A DNA stretch of 64,000 bases, from positions 62,001 through 126,000 of the forward strand of contig JAPKCK010000002.1 in NCBI GenBank assembly GCA_028822985.1. Reading direction: 5' to 3'. Position numbers and translations under genes: made by a program. The notes under the pieces are model-generated. The model was not told where the DNA came from. It searched no databases and saw only the letters and a list, made by a program, of their open reading frames with translations. This stretch comes from Aquiluna sp. (lineage in GTDB: Bacteria > Actinomycetota > Actinomycetes > Actinomycetales > Microbacteriaceae). Positions 8,117 to 19,802 of this stretch are shown here, piece by piece (the first letter of the stretch is position 1; each line of letters starts with the position of its first letter).

Positions 8117-8850
8117 AAGCCTGCTGGCACGAACAGCTCCACTATTCGCCCTGAAACTCTCGCTTCCAAGCCAGCCAGCTCGGCAACCTTTGGTATCTCC
8201 GAACTGGAATCAAGCCCCGACTCCAGCACGGCCCTAGCAAAAGCGCCCTTGGCCTTTTTATTGAAGTGATTCAGTGCTTTGCCACTGTTAGCATCTAACA
8301 CCTCTAAGAAAAAAGAGTCCTTGTCTATGGGAATTGGATTCAAAGAAACATATGCTTTGGATCTCATATCCAAAATTTGACCCGTGAGCCTCGGCCAGAC
8401 ATCCCTATGGGCACCTGTCCACAGTTTGGAAAGAGAAACACCCGGAAGCAAAGAGCCTGCGGAAAGCCGATAGTAAGGAATCCGCTCCATAGCCGGAACC
8501 AGCCCAAACAAAGACGATTGGATAAACATCTGATTTTGTGCTCGTTGAAGTGCGTTCTTGGAGAGGTCATCGTAACCGAGTGCGTCATACAGCACACCGG
8601 TATAGCGCTGCAGTGCAGGCATCGTCCCAGAAGTCATGATCTCTAGATTTGCCTGAATGTCTTTTCTGTTCTTCTTGCCAAGCTTTAGAGACTTTGCAGC
8701 AACATCTTCGTCCTGGCACAGCTGAACTAAGGCATTTATCGCTACATCTCTTGCGGGATCCAGAGCCGCCCAAATTATTGCGGCCTTATCTATGGACACA
8801 CCAACGCCGCCAGGACGCTTGGTCTCCGACGGCGGCAGTAGAACTAGCAA
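8113..8850 (-). CDS. yaaA: Peroxide stress protein YaaA family (DUF328)
   Basis: YaaA/DUF328 protein of 245 residues. In other bacteria the family limits oxidative DNA damage by lowering free intracellular iron. The diagnostic start LLPPSETKRPGG and the middle and end segments YTGVLYDALGYDDLSK, LWTGAHRDVWPRL and ALNHFNKKAKGAFAR are all present. Translation must begin at a TTG immediately after the atpC TAA stop, with no intervening base, so it is positioned as the last cistron of the ATP synthase operon and is probably translated by coupling. Function follows the family; the operon link is unusual. Confidence 0.85.
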   Translation of the reverse strand: MLVLLPPSETKRPGGVGVSIDKAAIIWAALDPARDVAINALVQLCQDEDVAAKSLKLGKKNRKDIQANLEIMTSGTMPALQRYTGVLYDALGYDDLSKNALQRAQNQMFIQSSLFGLVPAMERIPYYRLSAGSLLPGVSLSKLWTGAHRDVWPRLTGQILDMRSKAYVSLNPIPIDKDSFFLEVLDANSGKALNHFNKKAKGAFARAVLESGLDSSSEIPKVAELAGLEARVSGRIVELFVPAGF

Positions 8851-9119
8851 TTAGCTAACTAGGTGAGCGTCCCTGACCACGAGAGTCAGAGTGTCATGCT
8901 CCATGGACAAAAAGCCACCCGCTTCAGTCTCGGCAACGACTTTGCCTCCGTCGGCAGTCGTGACTCTGATTGAGCCAGGAATCAGGATTGCGAGCATGGG
9001 TTCGTGCCCAGCAAGTAATCCAATCTCGCCCTCGGAGGTTTTAGCAACGACCATAGATGCCTCGCCAGACCAAATCTCTCGGTCCGCGGCAACTAAGTTC
9101 ACCTGAATAAGGTTGGCCA

Positions 9120-9120
<1 letters not shown>
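8851..9120 (-). CDS. atpC: ATP synthase F1 epsilon subunit, C-terminally short
   Basis: Epsilon subunit of the F1 central stalk, 89 residues. The N-terminal beta-sandwich is complete (IQVNLVAADREIWSGEASMVV, GEIGLLAGHEPMLAIL, GGFLSMEHDTLTLVVRDAHLVS) but the protein ends there. The C-terminal pair of helices, which inhibits ATP hydrolysis in many bacteria and brings the family to about 120-140 residues, is absent. The stop is followed directly by yaaA, so no frameshifted remainder exists. It overlaps the end of atpD by one base. It should couple rotation normally but cannot give helix-based inhibition. Confidence 0.93.
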
Positions 9121-10571
<1,451 letters not shown>

Positions 10572-11471
10572 TTAGTCCTCGGACACCGTTGAGAGCGCGT
10601 CTGCGCCTCCAACAATTTCCGAAATCTGCTGGGTGATCTCTGCCTGACGCGCCTGGTTGGAGAGCCTGGTGTAGTTCAGTATTAGTTTTTCAGCGTTGTC
10701 TGTTGCGCTCTTCATCGCCTTTTGTCTCGCGGCGTGCTCGGCAGCCGCCGACTGCAGCATTTTGTTGTAGATGCGGTTTTCTATGTAAACAGGAAGCAAG
10801 CTGTCAAGAACCTTTTCCACCTCAGGCTCAAACTCGTAGAGCGGGTGAACTTCGCTCTCCTCAGCCTCCTGTTCAACGATCTCTAGGGGCAGCAACCTGG
10901 TGGTGTTTGGCTCCTGGACCATCATCGATACAAACTGATTTCCCACAAGATAAATCTGGTCAGCGCCACCGTCTTCAGTGGGCTTGATGAAAAGTTCAGT
11001 TATTTCATTTGCAATCTCGCGAGCGGTTTCCAGGGTAGGTACGTCGGTCCCGCCGGTCCACACCTTCTGCGCTGCACGCTGGCGAAATTTGAAATTCGCC
11101 ACTGCCTTGCGCCCGACAAGATAGTAAAGAACCTCTTGCCCCTGATCCTTGAGAAGTTTCGTAAGCTGCTCAACCTCTTTTAGGACAGATGAAGAAAACG
11201 CTCCGGCAAGACCTCGGTCAGAAGTGAACACCACAACCGCGGAACGTGTTGGTGACTCAATTTTTCGAGTCAGTGGGTGATCAACATCGGAGTAAGTCGC
11301 AACGGCAGAAACGGCCTTGTTAACAGCCCGGGTATACGGATTTGACGCGCTCACACGCTGCTGTGCCTTCTGGATTCTCGATGCAGAGATCAACTCCATG
11401 GCACGGGTGATCTTCTTGGTCGTCTTGGCAGACTTTATTTTCTGCCTATAGACCCGAAGTTGCGATCCCAT
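10572..11471 (-). CDS. atpG: ATP synthase F1 gamma subunit
   Basis: Central rotating shaft of F1, 299 residues. The N-terminal coiled-coil helix begins [33 protein letters not shown], the gamma-subunit hallmark, and the C-terminal helix ends with [38 protein letters not shown]. The middle has the Rossmann-like part with [20 protein letters not shown]. It sits between atpA and atpD. Nothing unusual seen. Confidence 0.97.
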   Translation of the reverse strand: MGSQLRVYRQKIKSAKTTKKITRAMELISASRIQKAQQRVSASNPYTRAVNKAVSAVATYSDVDHPLTRKIESPTRSAVVVFTSDRGLAGAFSSSVLKEVEQLTKLLKDQGQEVLYYLVGRKAVANFKFRQRAAQKVWTGGTDVPTLETAREIANEITELFIKPTEDGGADQIYLVGNQFVSMMVQEPNTTRLLPLEIVEQEAEESEVHPLYEFEPEVEKVLDSLLPVYIENRIYNKMLQSAAAEHAARQKAMKSATDNAEKLILNYTRLSNQARQAEITQQISEIVGGADALSTVSED

Positions 11472-11491
11472 AACCTAACCCTTACCTGTCT

Positions 11492-13129
11492 CTATCGCTT
11501 TTGGCGAACAATTTTCTCTTGGTCGATTTCGTCGTCGGCTAACGCCTCGACGTTGTCCTTACCCGAGCCGATTAGTGGCTCTCCGGTGTGCAACTGGAAC
11601 ATCTTCTTGAACTGATCCATCGCCTTCTTGAGCTCGTTGATGGTGTCATCTTCTAGCTTCTCAGTCTCGCGGATGGTTGTCAGGGCCTTCGAGTTGCGCT
11701 TCAGGTAATCCAAGAACTCCTGCTCAAACCTCAGGACGTCTTCTACCGGCAACTCATCAAGCAAGCCTGCAGTGCCGGCCCAGATTGAGACTGTCTGGTC
11801 TTCAACTGGGTAGGGAGAATACTGAGGCTGCTTCAAGAGCTCTGTCAGTCTCGCACCACGTGCAAGCTGCTTCCGGCTTGCAGCATCAAGGTCAGAAGCA
11901 AACATTGCAAATGCTTCAAGGGCTCGGTACTGAGCCAGTTCAAGCTTCAAGGTTCCAGAAACCTTCTTGATGCCCTTCTGCTGAGCGGCTCCACCAACAC
12001 GGGAAACCGATATACCAACATCAATAGCTGGTCGCTGATTTGCGTTGAACAAGTCCGACTGCAAGAAAATCTGACCATCGGTGATAGAAATCACGTTGGT
12101 CGGGATGAATGCGGATACGTCGTTGGCCTTTGTCTCCACGATTGGTAGACCAGTCATCGATCCGGCACCCATTGCGTCTGAGAGCTTTGCGCAACGCTCC
12201 AACAATCTGGAGTGAAGATAGAAAACGTCGCCTGGGTAGGCCTCGCGACCCGGTGGCCTGCGAAGTAGCAACGACACCGAGCGATAGGCTTCCGCCTGCT
12301 TGCTCAAGTCGTCGAAAACGATTAGGACGTGCTTGCCCGCATACATCCAGTGCTGACCAATGGCGCTACCGGTATAGGGAGCCAGGTACTTAAAACCAGC
12401 AGCATCAGAGGCTGGAGAGGCGACGATTGTCGTGTATTCCATTGCGCCGGCTTCTTCCAAAGCGCCGCGTACACCGGCAATTGTTGAACCCTTTTGACCG
12501 ATTGCCACGTAGATACAACGAACCTGCTTGTTGGGGTCTTTCGACTTCCAGTTTTCAACTTGGTTGATAATCGCGTCCACCGCGATAGCAGTCTTACCTG
12601 TCTGACGGTCACCGATGATTAGCTGTCGCTGTCCACGGCCGACTGGAATCATGGCGTCAATGGCCTTGATTCCGGTTTGTAGTGGCTCGTGAACCGACTT
12701 GCGATCCATCACGCCTGGAGCCTGTAGCTCCAGCGCACGGCGACCCTCGGCCTTGATCTCACCCAGTCCGTCAATAGGCACGCCTAGAGGGTCCACAACT
12801 CGACCCATGAAGCCGTCACCAACAGGAACGGACAACACCTCACCAGTTCGGTGAACCTCCATACCCTGCTCGATTCCGCCGAACTCACCGAGGATAACTA
12901 CACCGATTTCACGCTCATCCAGGTTGAGAGCCAAGCCAAGAGTGCCATCGGCAAACTTAAGCAACTCATTCGCCATCGCGGACGGCAATCCCTCTACGTG
13001 CGCAATACCATCGGCTGCGTCCGTGACGTAGCCAACCTCTTGCTTGTCGGTCCCCTTTGACTCATAGGACGACACGAAGTCCTTCAGGGCATCCCGAATT
13101 TCATTCGGGTTGATCTTTAGCTCTGACAT
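11492..13129 (-). CDS. atpA: ATP synthase F1 alpha subunit
   Basis: Non-catalytic nucleotide-binding subunit of F1, 545 residues. It has the beta-barrel N-domain, Walker [33 protein letters not shown] and the signature [14 protein letters not shown]. The C-terminal tail of about 35 residues ([25 protein letters not shown]) is longer than in enterobacteria, consistent with the C-terminal extension typical of actinobacterial alpha subunits. Standard position between atpH and atpG. Confidence 0.98.
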   Translation of the reverse strand: MSELKINPNEIRDALKDFVSSYESKGTDKQEVGYVTDAADGIAHVEGLPSAMANELLKFADGTLGLALNLDEREIGVVILGEFGGIEQGMEVHRTGEVLSVPVGDGFMGRVVDPLGVPIDGLGEIKAEGRRALELQAPGVMDRKSVHEPLQTGIKAIDAMIPVGRGQRQLIIGDRQTGKTAIAVDAIINQVENWKSKDPNKQVRCIYVAIGQKGSTIAGVRGALEEAGAMEYTTIVASPASDAAGFKYLAPYTGSAIGQHWMYAGKHVLIVFDDLSKQAEAYRSVSLLLRRPPGREAYPGDVFYLHSRLLERCAKLSDAMGAGSMTGLPIVETKANDVSAFIPTNVISITDGQIFLQSDLFNANQRPAIDVGISVSRVGGAAQQKGIKKVSGTLKLELAQYRALEAFAMFASDLDAASRKQLARGARLTELLKQPQYSPYPVEDQTVSIWAGTAGLLDELPVEDVLRFEQEFLDYLKRNSKALTTIRETEKLEDDTINELKKAMDQFKKMFQLHTGEPLIGSGKDNVEALADDEIDQEKIVRQKR

Positions 13130-13159
13130 TGGTTCCTCTGCTTACTTGTTGGTTTCAAC

Positions 13160-13951
13160 TCAACCGAGTTGCAATCTTGCGTTTTGAAGTTTTGTGAGAA
13201 CGGTGGCGTCCAAGACCTCACCGTTTACGGTGATGTGTAATCCACCGATAATTTCTTGATCTATCTCAACATTAAGTTGAAGCTCTCTACCGAAAACCTT
13301 CGTCAATGCCGCAGACAATCTTGATAGTTGATCTTCGGACAACTCTTTTGAAGCCCGAACGTTTGCAACCGATTCGCCCGCGAACTCGGCGATCCACATC
13401 CCATACTGCTCCAGGACCTCAGCGAAGCGCTTGAAGGTTCTCGAGTGGACAGCCTGACCAGCCAGGATTCCCGTTGTTTCACTTGCTTTATTGTTCAAAA
13501 GCTTTGCAACCAGAACCATCTTCGCCTCGACCGATGCCCTGGTCGAAGACAACGCCAGCTCTAGCTGTGGATCGGAAGACACTAGTTGTCCGACGGCAAA
13601 CAATTCGGCCTGGACAACATCTATGTCTTTCGATGCAGCTGCGGCCGCGCGAACACCCAAAGCTTCAGCGGTTAACGCCAAGTCTCGAGTGGCAGACCAT
13701 CGCATTTGAGCCATTTTGCCCAGTAGCCCAACGGTTTCCTTAGAAAGCTTCGGCCCAAATACGGCTTCAACTAGCTTTGACTTCCCTGCGGCTTGGGCGG
13801 AAGGATCCGATAGTGCCGAACGAAGCTGTGGGCTTGAAAGCAAAGCATTAGTGGCGGCAAAAAGCTCACTTGTCGTAAGCAGGCCAACCTTGCCGAGCTT
13901 GGAAAGTTCCTGCTCGGCTAATAGCCTTGACTGCCTCGTACTTGATGCCAC
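13160..13951 (-). CDS. atpH: ATP synthase delta subunit (long actinobacterial form)
   Basis: Peripheral-stalk subunit joining F1 to the b subunits, 263 residues against about 180 in enterobacteria. The C-terminal part has the OSCP/delta pattern (VNVRASKELSEDQLSRLSAAL and VEIDQEIIGGLHITVNGEVLDATV). The N-terminal half is alanine-rich and helical. In mycobacteria the b and delta polypeptides are fused; here atpF and atpH are separate genes two bases apart, the more general arrangement. Confidence 0.93.
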   Translation of the reverse strand: MASSTRQSRLLAEQELSKLGKVGLLTTSELFAATNALLSSPQLRSALSDPSAQAAGKSKLVEAVFGPKLSKETVGLLGKMAQMRWSATRDLALTAEALGVRAAAAASKDIDVVQAELFAVGQLVSSDPQLELALSSTRASVEAKMVLVAKLLNNKASETTGILAGQAVHSRTFKRFAEVLEQYGMWIAEFAGESVANVRASKELSEDQLSRLSAALTKVFGRELQLNVEIDQEIIGGLHITVNGEVLDATVLTKLQNARLQLG

Positions 13952-13953
13952 TT

Positions 13954-14505
13954 TTACTTCGCCTTCTTGCCTTCTAGTTCAGCTATAAACTCATCAACGA
14001 CCCTATTGGCGACCTTGTCATCGTCCAGCTTTTCGCCAACTATGCGAGAAGCTAGTTCGATTGCTAGGGCACCAATTTCGCCCCTAAGAGCGTTAGCTGC
14101 CGAGTCGCGCTCGGCTAGCAAACTTGCTTTTGTCGTATCGGAGAGTCGCTCTGCATCCTTAGCCGCCTGCTGCTTTAGCTCCGAAAGAATCGCGGCGCCT
14201 TCGGCTCGAGCATCTTCTCTAATCGAAGACGATTCGGCGCGAAGCTGAGCCTTGTCGGCCTCAACCTCCGCAGTGCGAGCTTCAGCCGCTTTCTGCGCAG
14301 CTTCGGCGTCGGCAAGCCTGCCTTCGATTGCCTGTGCCCTCTCGTCGAGCATTCTTTTGAATCCAGGCAAAACCTTGAACCAGAAGAACACCAAAAGAAC
14401 TACGAAGACAACTGACGACCAGAGAATGTCATAGTCAGCCGGCAGCAGTGGGTTAGGCGTTTCGGCCCCCTCTGGTGCGGCTGCTGCAAGAATTCTGGAA
14501 ATCAT
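13954..14505 (-). CDS. atpF: ATP synthase Fo b subunit
   Basis: Membrane-anchored stator subunit of 183 residues. One membrane segment (about 27-47, ILWSSVVFVVLLVFFWFKVL) is followed by a long alanine/glutamate-rich amphipathic helix forming the b-dimer coiled coil (MLDERAQAIEGRLADAEAAQ onward). It lies two bases before atpH and after atpE, in standard order. The short N-terminal tail before the membrane segment is usual for actinobacteria. Confidence 0.95.
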   Translation of the reverse strand: MISRILAAAAPEGAETPNPLLPADYDILWSSVVFVVLLVFFWFKVLPGFKRMLDERAQAIEGRLADAEAAQKAAEARTAEVEADKAQLRAESSSIREDARAEGAAILSELKQQAAKDAERLSDTTKASLLAERDSAANALRGEIGALAIELASRIVGEKLDDDKVANRVVDEFIAELEGKKAK

Positions 14506-14520
14506 CGTTTTATCGCTTTC

Positions 14521-14772
<252 letters not shown>

Positions 14773-15594
14773 TTAGTGTTCGTCTGCTAATGCCAACTGG
14801 ATGTAGACAGTAGTCAGAAGTGTAAATACGTAAGCCTGCAAAACTGAAACCAAAATCTCAAAGAGAGTAAAGGCAAAGCCAAACAACAAGGTTCCAACCC
14901 CGAATAGGCTCATGAGTCCGCCGGCCTGAAAGAAGAAGAACTGCGTTGCGGAGAAACAAAGGACCAGCAGCAAGTGGCCGGCAATCATGTTCATCAGAAG
15001 TCGAAGCGCCAACGTAACTGGTCGCAAAATAAAAGTGGACAACAGCTCGATAGGGGTAACCAAAATGTAGAAAGGCTTTGGAACCCCTGAAGGAAACAGC
15101 GAATTCTTGAAGAACCGCAAGCCGTGCTTCCTGGTTCCAGCATAAATAAACGTCACGTAGGCCACCCCTGCCAAAACAAGGGGAATTCCAATCACAGAGG
15201 TTCCGGCTATGTTGGCAAAAGGAATAACTCCGGTGATGTTCATTCCAAACACCATGAAAAATATTGTGGTCAAAAGTGGAAGGAATCGTTCTCCATCTTT
15301 TTCACCCAGCTGGTCATGAGCAATTGATTTCCGAACAAAATTCAGCGCCAACTCACCGAGAAGTTGAAAACGGCCCGGGACAACATTTCCAGTTTTAACA
15401 GCCTTATTAAACTTCGCCGTCCAGAGCCAAAAAATCACAATAAGTAGGACCATGACAATCAGACGGATCATCATGATTCGATTGATTGCAAAAGGAGTGC
15501 CAGCAAAAGCAACTATTTCGGGATAAAATTCGAAAATGCTCGGGGGACTGAACTCCCCATCTTCAGCCCTAAACAGGCTTAGCGCACTCAACAA
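14773..15594 (-). CDS. atpB: ATP synthase Fo a subunit
   Basis: Stator channel subunit with multiple membrane helices. The conserved arginine-bearing helix (LALRLLMNMIAGHLLLVL) and the C-terminal ILVSVLQAYVFTLLTTVYIQLALADEH are present. An in-frame GTG exists at 15627, but a strong AGGAGA (15601-15606) lies just ahead of a TTG at 15594. I therefore place the start at that TTG, giving 273 residues and starting LLSALSLFRAEDGEFSPPSIFEFYP. It begins the atp structural genes after the small AtpI-like gene. Confidence 0.93.
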   Translation of the reverse strand: MLSALSLFRAEDGEFSPPSIFEFYPEIVAFAGTPFAINRIMMIRLIVMVLLIVIFWLWTAKFNKAVKTGNVVPGRFQLLGELALNFVRKSIAHDQLGEKDGERFLPLLTTIFFMVFGMNITGVIPFANIAGTSVIGIPLVLAGVAYVTFIYAGTRKHGLRFFKNSLFPSGVPKPFYILVTPIELLSTFILRPVTLALRLLMNMIAGHLLLVLCFSATQFFFFQAGGLMSLFGVGTLLFGFAFTLFEILVSVLQAYVFTLLTTVYIQLALADEH

Positions 15595-15655
15595 CGTTGT
15601 TCTCCTGGTCCGGGCGGCATACTTCACTCCGCGAAATGATCATGGATTTGTACTT

Positions 15656-15661
15656 AGTATA
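15656..15661 (-). promoter_or_regulatory. Candidate promoter -10 for the ATP synthase genes
   Basis: TATACT is read on the minus strand in the 110 bases between the AtpI-like gene and the preferred atpB start. It would give a 5' leader of roughly 55 bases containing the AGGAGA ribosome site. No convincing -35 is seen at the usual distance. It would let the atp genes be expressed independently of the long upstream cluster. Confidence 0.4.
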
Positions 15662-15704
15662 AAAGACGTAAGGCGCCTTGTGGAGCAAAATCGGAAAAAA
15701 GTGG

Positions 15705-16109
15705 CTAATTGCCGACAGTTGGAACTCTCCCCTTGAGAACCAACCAAGAATCTATGGCCAAGCCACCGAGCACAGTAGCCACGACCGCAAAGAAAAACAC
15801 CGGGCCAGCAAAGCCTTCGGCATTCTGCAAAGCGAGCAGGACTCCTGCGAATAGCAAAAACTTGAACAGCCAGCCACCAAGCACCATTGCGTAGAAACCA
15901 TTTAGGGACAATTTGCCTCCGAACCAGATGCTCAAGATCGTCATTGCCCCAAACAAAGCCGAGACGCCAGCGCCTATCAGGGCAGCAAAAACTCCTGGCA
16001 ATTGATAAAAGATGTACCCCAGCAGTGAGCCAACAAGTGCTATTGCCACTGCTAAAAAAGTGCTGAGCCTGAGGGCTTTGGAAAATAAAGTGTCCGAACT
16101 ATTTGCCAA
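15705..16109 (-). CDS. Small AtpI-like integral membrane protein
   Basis: Hydrophobic protein of 134 residues with four predicted membrane segments (roughly 14-32, 37-60, 73-93, 102-124). It sits between the wecA-like gene, which it overlaps by 11 bases, and atpB, the position of atpI in many bacteria. In other bacteria AtpI proteins help c-ring assembly or divalent ion handling. Sequence alone does not prove homology, and the assignment is mainly by position, size and topology. Confidence 0.7.
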   Translation of the reverse strand: MANSSDTLFSKALRLSTFLAVAIALVGSLLGYIFYQLPGVFAALIGAGVSALFGAMTILSIWFGGKLSLNGFYAMVLGGWLFKFLLFAGVLLALQNAEGFAGPVFFFAVVATVLGGLAIDSWLVLKGRVPTVGN

Positions 16110-17214
16110 GACTGCTCCTTGCTTTAGTTACCCGCCGAAAAACCGGCCAGTAGGTGTGGATCAGGGCGATGATCATCCATGCCCCAAAAATTATGATAAC
16201 TGGAGCGGCTTCGATCCAGAAAAAAAGCAGGAGACATAGCGAGACGACAGTAGTCCAATGATAAAAAACAAGCACCGCGCCCCGATGTGAGTGACCCAAG
16301 TCCTGCAACTGGTGGTGCAGGTGCTCTCGGTCAGCTGCGAAGGGGGATTGACCCCTGCGCACCCTTCGCACGACGGCTAGGAGAAGATCTAAAAGCGGCA
16401 CCAACAGGATCACCACCGGCAGAACCAATGGGATAAGTGCGGGTAACAAGTCATTTCTGGTGACGGTAGCCGGATCGATAGACCCAGTGACCGCTATAGC
16501 GCTGGTAGCCATCATTAGACCGAGAAGCATCGCCCCTGAATCTCCCATGAAAATCTTTGCTGGGCTGAAATTATGCGGCAGGAAGCCAGCAATCGCGCCC
16601 AGTACAACCGCCGAAAGCATGCCGGCTATCGAAAAGTAGTCCGTTGGTGACGTCTGCTGAGCCAGAACGTAGCTATAGACGAAAAAGGCCAGGGTCCCAA
16701 TACCCACTACTCCTGCAGCAAGACCATCAAGCCCGTCAATAAAGTTGACTGCGTTCATGACCAGCACCACCACAAATACAGTTATCGCGAGGGACACGCC
16801 AAAACTACCGACGGTTAGACCGCCAATTGGCAGCGAAACAATTTGCACACCGCTGGAGGCCAAAATCCAGGCCGCCGCGATTTGTCCACCCATTTTGGCT
16901 GTCCAATCAAGCTCAATTAGATCATCAAGTAGGCCCACCACAACGATCAGTCCGCCGGCTCCGACTATTGCCCAAATCGGACCCGGATCCCTGAAAACGG
17001 ATTCGAACCACCCGAAAGACCCAGCAACAATAATGCCGACCACGATTGCGATAAAGATTGCAACCCCACCGATTCTTGGGGTGGGTGTCTTATGGACGTC
17101 TCGAGCCCTGATGGCGGGAGTGATGTCGTAGCGCTTGGCCAAGTATCGGACCGCCCAAGTCGCCAAATAACTAACCACTGCCGTGATTATGGCGACCAAG
17201 AGATATGCCCGCAC
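16099..17214 (-). CDS. wecA: Undecaprenyl-phosphate N-acetylhexosamine-1-phosphate transferase (WecA/TagO/Rfe family)
   Basis: Polytopic membrane enzyme of 371 residues that transfers a sugar-1-phosphate from a UDP-sugar to undecaprenyl phosphate, the first step of a cell-wall glycopolymer. Family motifs are clear: PTPRIGGVAIF near the N-terminus, the Mg-binding VVGLLDDLIELDW, and AVNFIDGLDGLAAG. The HLHHQLQDLGHSHR stretch lies in the last cytoplasmic loop. About ten membrane helices are expected. Start is a GTG sharing one base with the TAG stop of the preceding gene. The sugar (probably GlcNAc) is inferred from family. Confidence 0.9.
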   Translation of the reverse strand: MRAYLLVAIITAVVSYLATWAVRYLAKRYDITPAIRARDVHKTPTPRIGGVAIFIAIVVGIIVAGSFGWFESVFRDPGPIWAIVGAGGLIVVVGLLDDLIELDWTAKMGGQIAAAWILASSGVQIVSLPIGGLTVGSFGVSLAITVFVVVLVMNAVNFIDGLDGLAAGVVGIGTLAFFVYSYVLAQQTSPTDYFSIAGMLSAVVLGAIAGFLPHNFSPAKIFMGDSGAMLLGLMMATSAIAVTGSIDPATVTRNDLLPALIPLVLPVVILLVPLLDLLLAVVRRVRRGQSPFAADREHLHHQLQDLGHSHRGAVLVFYHWTTVVSLCLLLFFWIEAAPVIIIFGAWMIIALIHTYWPVFRRVTKARSSLGK

Positions 17215-17876
17215 TAGTAGACCTCGAGCTCCACATCGCCAATCACACTTCGGATTCGCTCGAGCGACAAGGCGCCCTTTCGTAAGACGCGGATTGCTTC
17301 GCCATCCCTAACTTGAGTCAAGTCCAAAATAGTGGACGCCTCACCCTTAGGGCTGCCACCACCATCTAGGTAAACAGGTACCTTGTCACCGAAATAATCA
17401 AATGCCTGCTGCGCCGTCACAGCGGCCGGATTTCCGGTGGTATTGGCACTTGATACCGCCAGTGGTCCAACGTCTTCCAGTAAGGCCAGAGTGATTTTAT
17501 GATCTGGTACTCGAAGTGCTACTGTCCCCCGAGTCTCTCCCAAATCCCAGTCCAATGATGGCTGAGCTCTAAGAACCATGGTGAGAGCCCCAGGCCAAAA
17601 AGCTGCCGCTAGCTTGCTCGCAACTAATGGCAAGTCAGTCGCCAACGCAGAAAGAGTTTCAACTTTTGGAATCAGCACCGGGGGCGGGACACTTCGATCT
17701 CTGCCCTTCGTTTTGAGCAAAAGCTCGACAGCCTTGTGGCTAAATGCATCCACAGCAATGCCGTAAACGGTATCGGTGGGTATTACAACAACTTCATGGC
17801 GCTGCAAAGCTACTTTGGCCTGCCTAAATCCCGTCAACAAGTCAGTGTCGAGTGAACAGTCATATATTCGCTGCAT
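17214..17876 (-). CDS. tsaC: L-threonylcarbamoyladenylate synthase (Sua5/YwlC/TsaC family)
   Basis: Makes threonylcarbamoyl-AMP from threonine, bicarbonate and ATP for the t6A modification of ANN-decoding tRNAs. The 220-residue protein has the YrdC fold signature (VIPTDTVYGIAVDAF, KGRDRSVPPPVLIPKVETL, WPGALTMVLRA, LRVPDH, VSSANTTGNPAA). It has only a very short extension after the YrdC domain rather than a full Sua5 domain, so it is nearer to TsaC/YwlC forms. It lies 12 bases after prmC and overlaps wecA by one base, the usual actinobacterial order. Confidence 0.93.
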   Translation of the reverse strand: MQRIYDCSLDTDLLTGFRQAKVALQRHEVVVIPTDTVYGIAVDAFSHKAVELLLKTKGRDRSVPPPVLIPKVETLSALATDLPLVASKLAAAFWPGALTMVLRAQPSLDWDLGETRGTVALRVPDHKITLALLEDVGPLAVSSANTTGNPAAVTAQQAFDYFGDKVPVYLDGGGSPKGEASTILDLTQVRDGEAIRVLRKGALSLERIRSVIGDVELEVY

Positions 17877-17888
17877 ATCGGCCTCCGG

Positions 17889-18725
17889 CTACGCTGTCGC
17901 ACTGACGGCGCGAAGTCGACCGGTTGGATCCGGGTGGACTTGAATCCTGCGCCAATTATTTTCTAATAGTAATTCACAGATCGAATCTGATTGACCATCC
18001 GCATGCTCCAATACCAGCAATCCGCCATCTCTCAGAATCAGCTTCGTACTAGTTACAACGTCGCGAACAACGTCGAGACCATCTTCCCCGCCGTATAGGG
18101 CCTGAGCTGGGTCATGGTCCCTGACTTCTTCATCAAGCGGAACCATGGTGTTGGGGATGTAGGGGGGATTAGAAATAATTAGATCGAATTGCGGCAAATC
18201 ACCGATTAGCTCCATGAAGTCACCCTCCAGCAAATCCACATTCGCCTTGAGCGCACTGATATTTGCCCGAGCAAATTCGGCCGCTGCGCTTGATAACTCA
18301 ATCGCGGTCACTTTGGCATTGGTCTCTTTGGCAATCGAAATCGCAATTGCACCTGAGCCGGTTCCAATATCCAGTGCCAAAGGCTCTCCAGGCAATAGAG
18401 CCAGGAAATCAATTGCGACCTGAACAACCTGTTCTGTCTCTGGGCGCGGAATGAATACACCTTTGCCAACAATGAGCTCAATTGAGCGAAATGGAGCCTT
18501 GCCGGTTATGTGCTGCAACGGAACTCTGGTGCAGCGCAGCTCTACTAAATCGAAAAACCCACTCGGTGCCATAAGTTCAGTTTCAAGGATTAACTGGGTA
18601 GCTAATTCGCCCCTTGAAATTTCCAGAGCATGGCACATCAAAAGCTCTGCCTCTGCCATCGCCGATGCAATCCCAGCAGCCGAAAGTGAGGCTACGGCCT
18701 GTTTCAAAGATGTAGAGGCGAGCAC
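17889..18725 (-). CDS. prmC: Peptide chain release factor N5-glutamine methyltransferase
   Basis: SAM-dependent methyltransferase of 278 residues that methylates the GGQ glutamine of release factors. An N-terminal helical domain precedes the Rossmann fold with LALDIGTGSGAIAISIA and the catalytic NPPY in IISNPPYIPNTM. The substrate gene prfA is directly upstream, and the GTG start shares one base with the prfA TAG stop, indicating tight translational coupling. Family length is normal. Confidence 0.95.
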   Translation of the reverse strand: MLASTSLKQAVASLSAAGIASAMAEAELLMCHALEISRGELATQLILETELMAPSGFFDLVELRCTRVPLQHITGKAPFRSIELIVGKGVFIPRPETEQVVQVAIDFLALLPGEPLALDIGTGSGAIAISIAKETNAKVTAIELSSAAAEFARANISALKANVDLLEGDFMELIGDLPQFDLIISNPPYIPNTMVPLDEEVRDHDPAQALYGGEDGLDVVRDVVTSTKLILRDGGLLVLEHADGQSDSICELLLENNWRRIQVHPDPTGRLRAVSATA

Positions 18726-19801
18726 TAGCTATCGCCGAATGCCGCCAGCTGGGCCTCTTCGTCGGTTTTGATGCAAGACTGCACCACCGGCTCCAAGGCT
18801 CCGTCCATCACTTGATCTAGGTTGTAAGACTTATAACCAGTGCGATGATCGGCAATCCTGTTCTCAGGAAAGTTATAAGTTCTAATGCGCTCGGAGCGAT
18901 CGACACTTCTAACCTGCGATTTCCTAGCCGCAGACAGCTCTGCGTTTAGCTCCTCTTGCTGCGCTGCCAAAATCCTAGCTCGCAAAACTCGCATCGCCGC
19001 ATCACGGTTTTGCAGCTGGGATTTTTCGTTCTGCATTGAAACCACGATGCCAGTGGCTAAGTGGGTTATTCGAACAGCAGAGTCGGTTGTGTTAACTGAC
19101 TGGCCCCCCGGACCCGAGGAGCGAAAGACGTCAATTCGAATGTCATTCTGGGAAATCTCTACCTCTTCAGGCTCATCGACCTCGGGGAAGGCCAAAACTC
19201 CGACAGCAGAGGTGTGTATTCTTCCCTGAGTTTCAGTAACTGGTACTCGTTGAACCCTGTGAACTCCGCCCTCGTATTTCATGTGAGCCCAAACGCCCTG
19301 TGCGGGGTCAGTTGCGTTTGACTTAATGGCAACTTGAACGTCCTTAATCCCACCCAAATCGCTCTCGGTTTTGCTCAGAACTTCGGCTTTCCAACCCTTG
19401 GAGGTCGCATAGTGCAAATACATTCTCAAAAGATCGGCGGCAAACAGCGCGGACTCTGCCCCGCCTTCGCCGGCTTTGACCTCGATAATTACATCCCTGC
19501 CATCATCTGGGTCTCGCGGTATAAGCAATCGCCTGAGTTTTTCAGCTGCTTCGGCAAGTTGATTTTCTAAAATGGGAAGCTCCTCAGCAAATGCGGAATC
19601 CTCTTTAGAAAGCTCCTTGGCTGCCGCTAAGTCGTCATCTAAGTTTCGCACGAGCTCATCGGCACGCATGATTGCGCTGAGCTCGGCATAGCGTCTATTA
19701 ATCTTCCTAGCCAAGCCAGGGTTTGTGTGCACAGCCGAGTCACTGAGTTGCTCCTGCAAACTCGCGTGCTCAGCCCTTAGGCCCGCAAGCGAATCAACCA
19801 A
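18725..19801 (-). CDS. prfA: Peptide chain release factor 1
   Basis: Recognises UAA and UAG stop codons and triggers peptidyl-tRNA hydrolysis. The 358-residue protein has the GGQ catalytic motif at 232-234 and the RF1 codon-discrimination tripeptide PVT at 187-189 (RF2 would have SPF). The start is a TTG one base after the rho stop, with GGAG ahead of it inside the rho end. It forms a pair with prmC, which modifies its GGQ. Confidence 0.96.
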   Translation of the reverse strand: MVDSLAGLRAEHASLQEQLSDSAVHTNPGLARKINRRYAELSAIMRADELVRNLDDDLAAAKELSKEDSAFAEELPILENQLAEAAEKLRRLLIPRDPDDGRDVIIEVKAGEGGAESALFAADLLRMYLHYATSKGWKAEVLSKTESDLGGIKDVQVAIKSNATDPAQGVWAHMKYEGGVHRVQRVPVTETQGRIHTSAVGVLAFPEVDEPEEVEISQNDIRIDVFRSSGPGGQSVNTTDSAVRITHLATGIVVSMQNEKSQLQNRDAAMRVLRARILAAQQEELNAELSAARKSQVRSVDRSERIRTYNFPENRIADHRTGYKSYNLDQVMDGALEPVVQSCIKTDEEAQLAAFGDS

Positions 19802-19802
19802 G

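Noticed and set aside
15595..15627. GTG at 15627 as the atpB start
   Set aside because: GGAG lies only one base from it, whereas AGGAGA is well placed for the TTG at 15594, which also matches the usual protein start.
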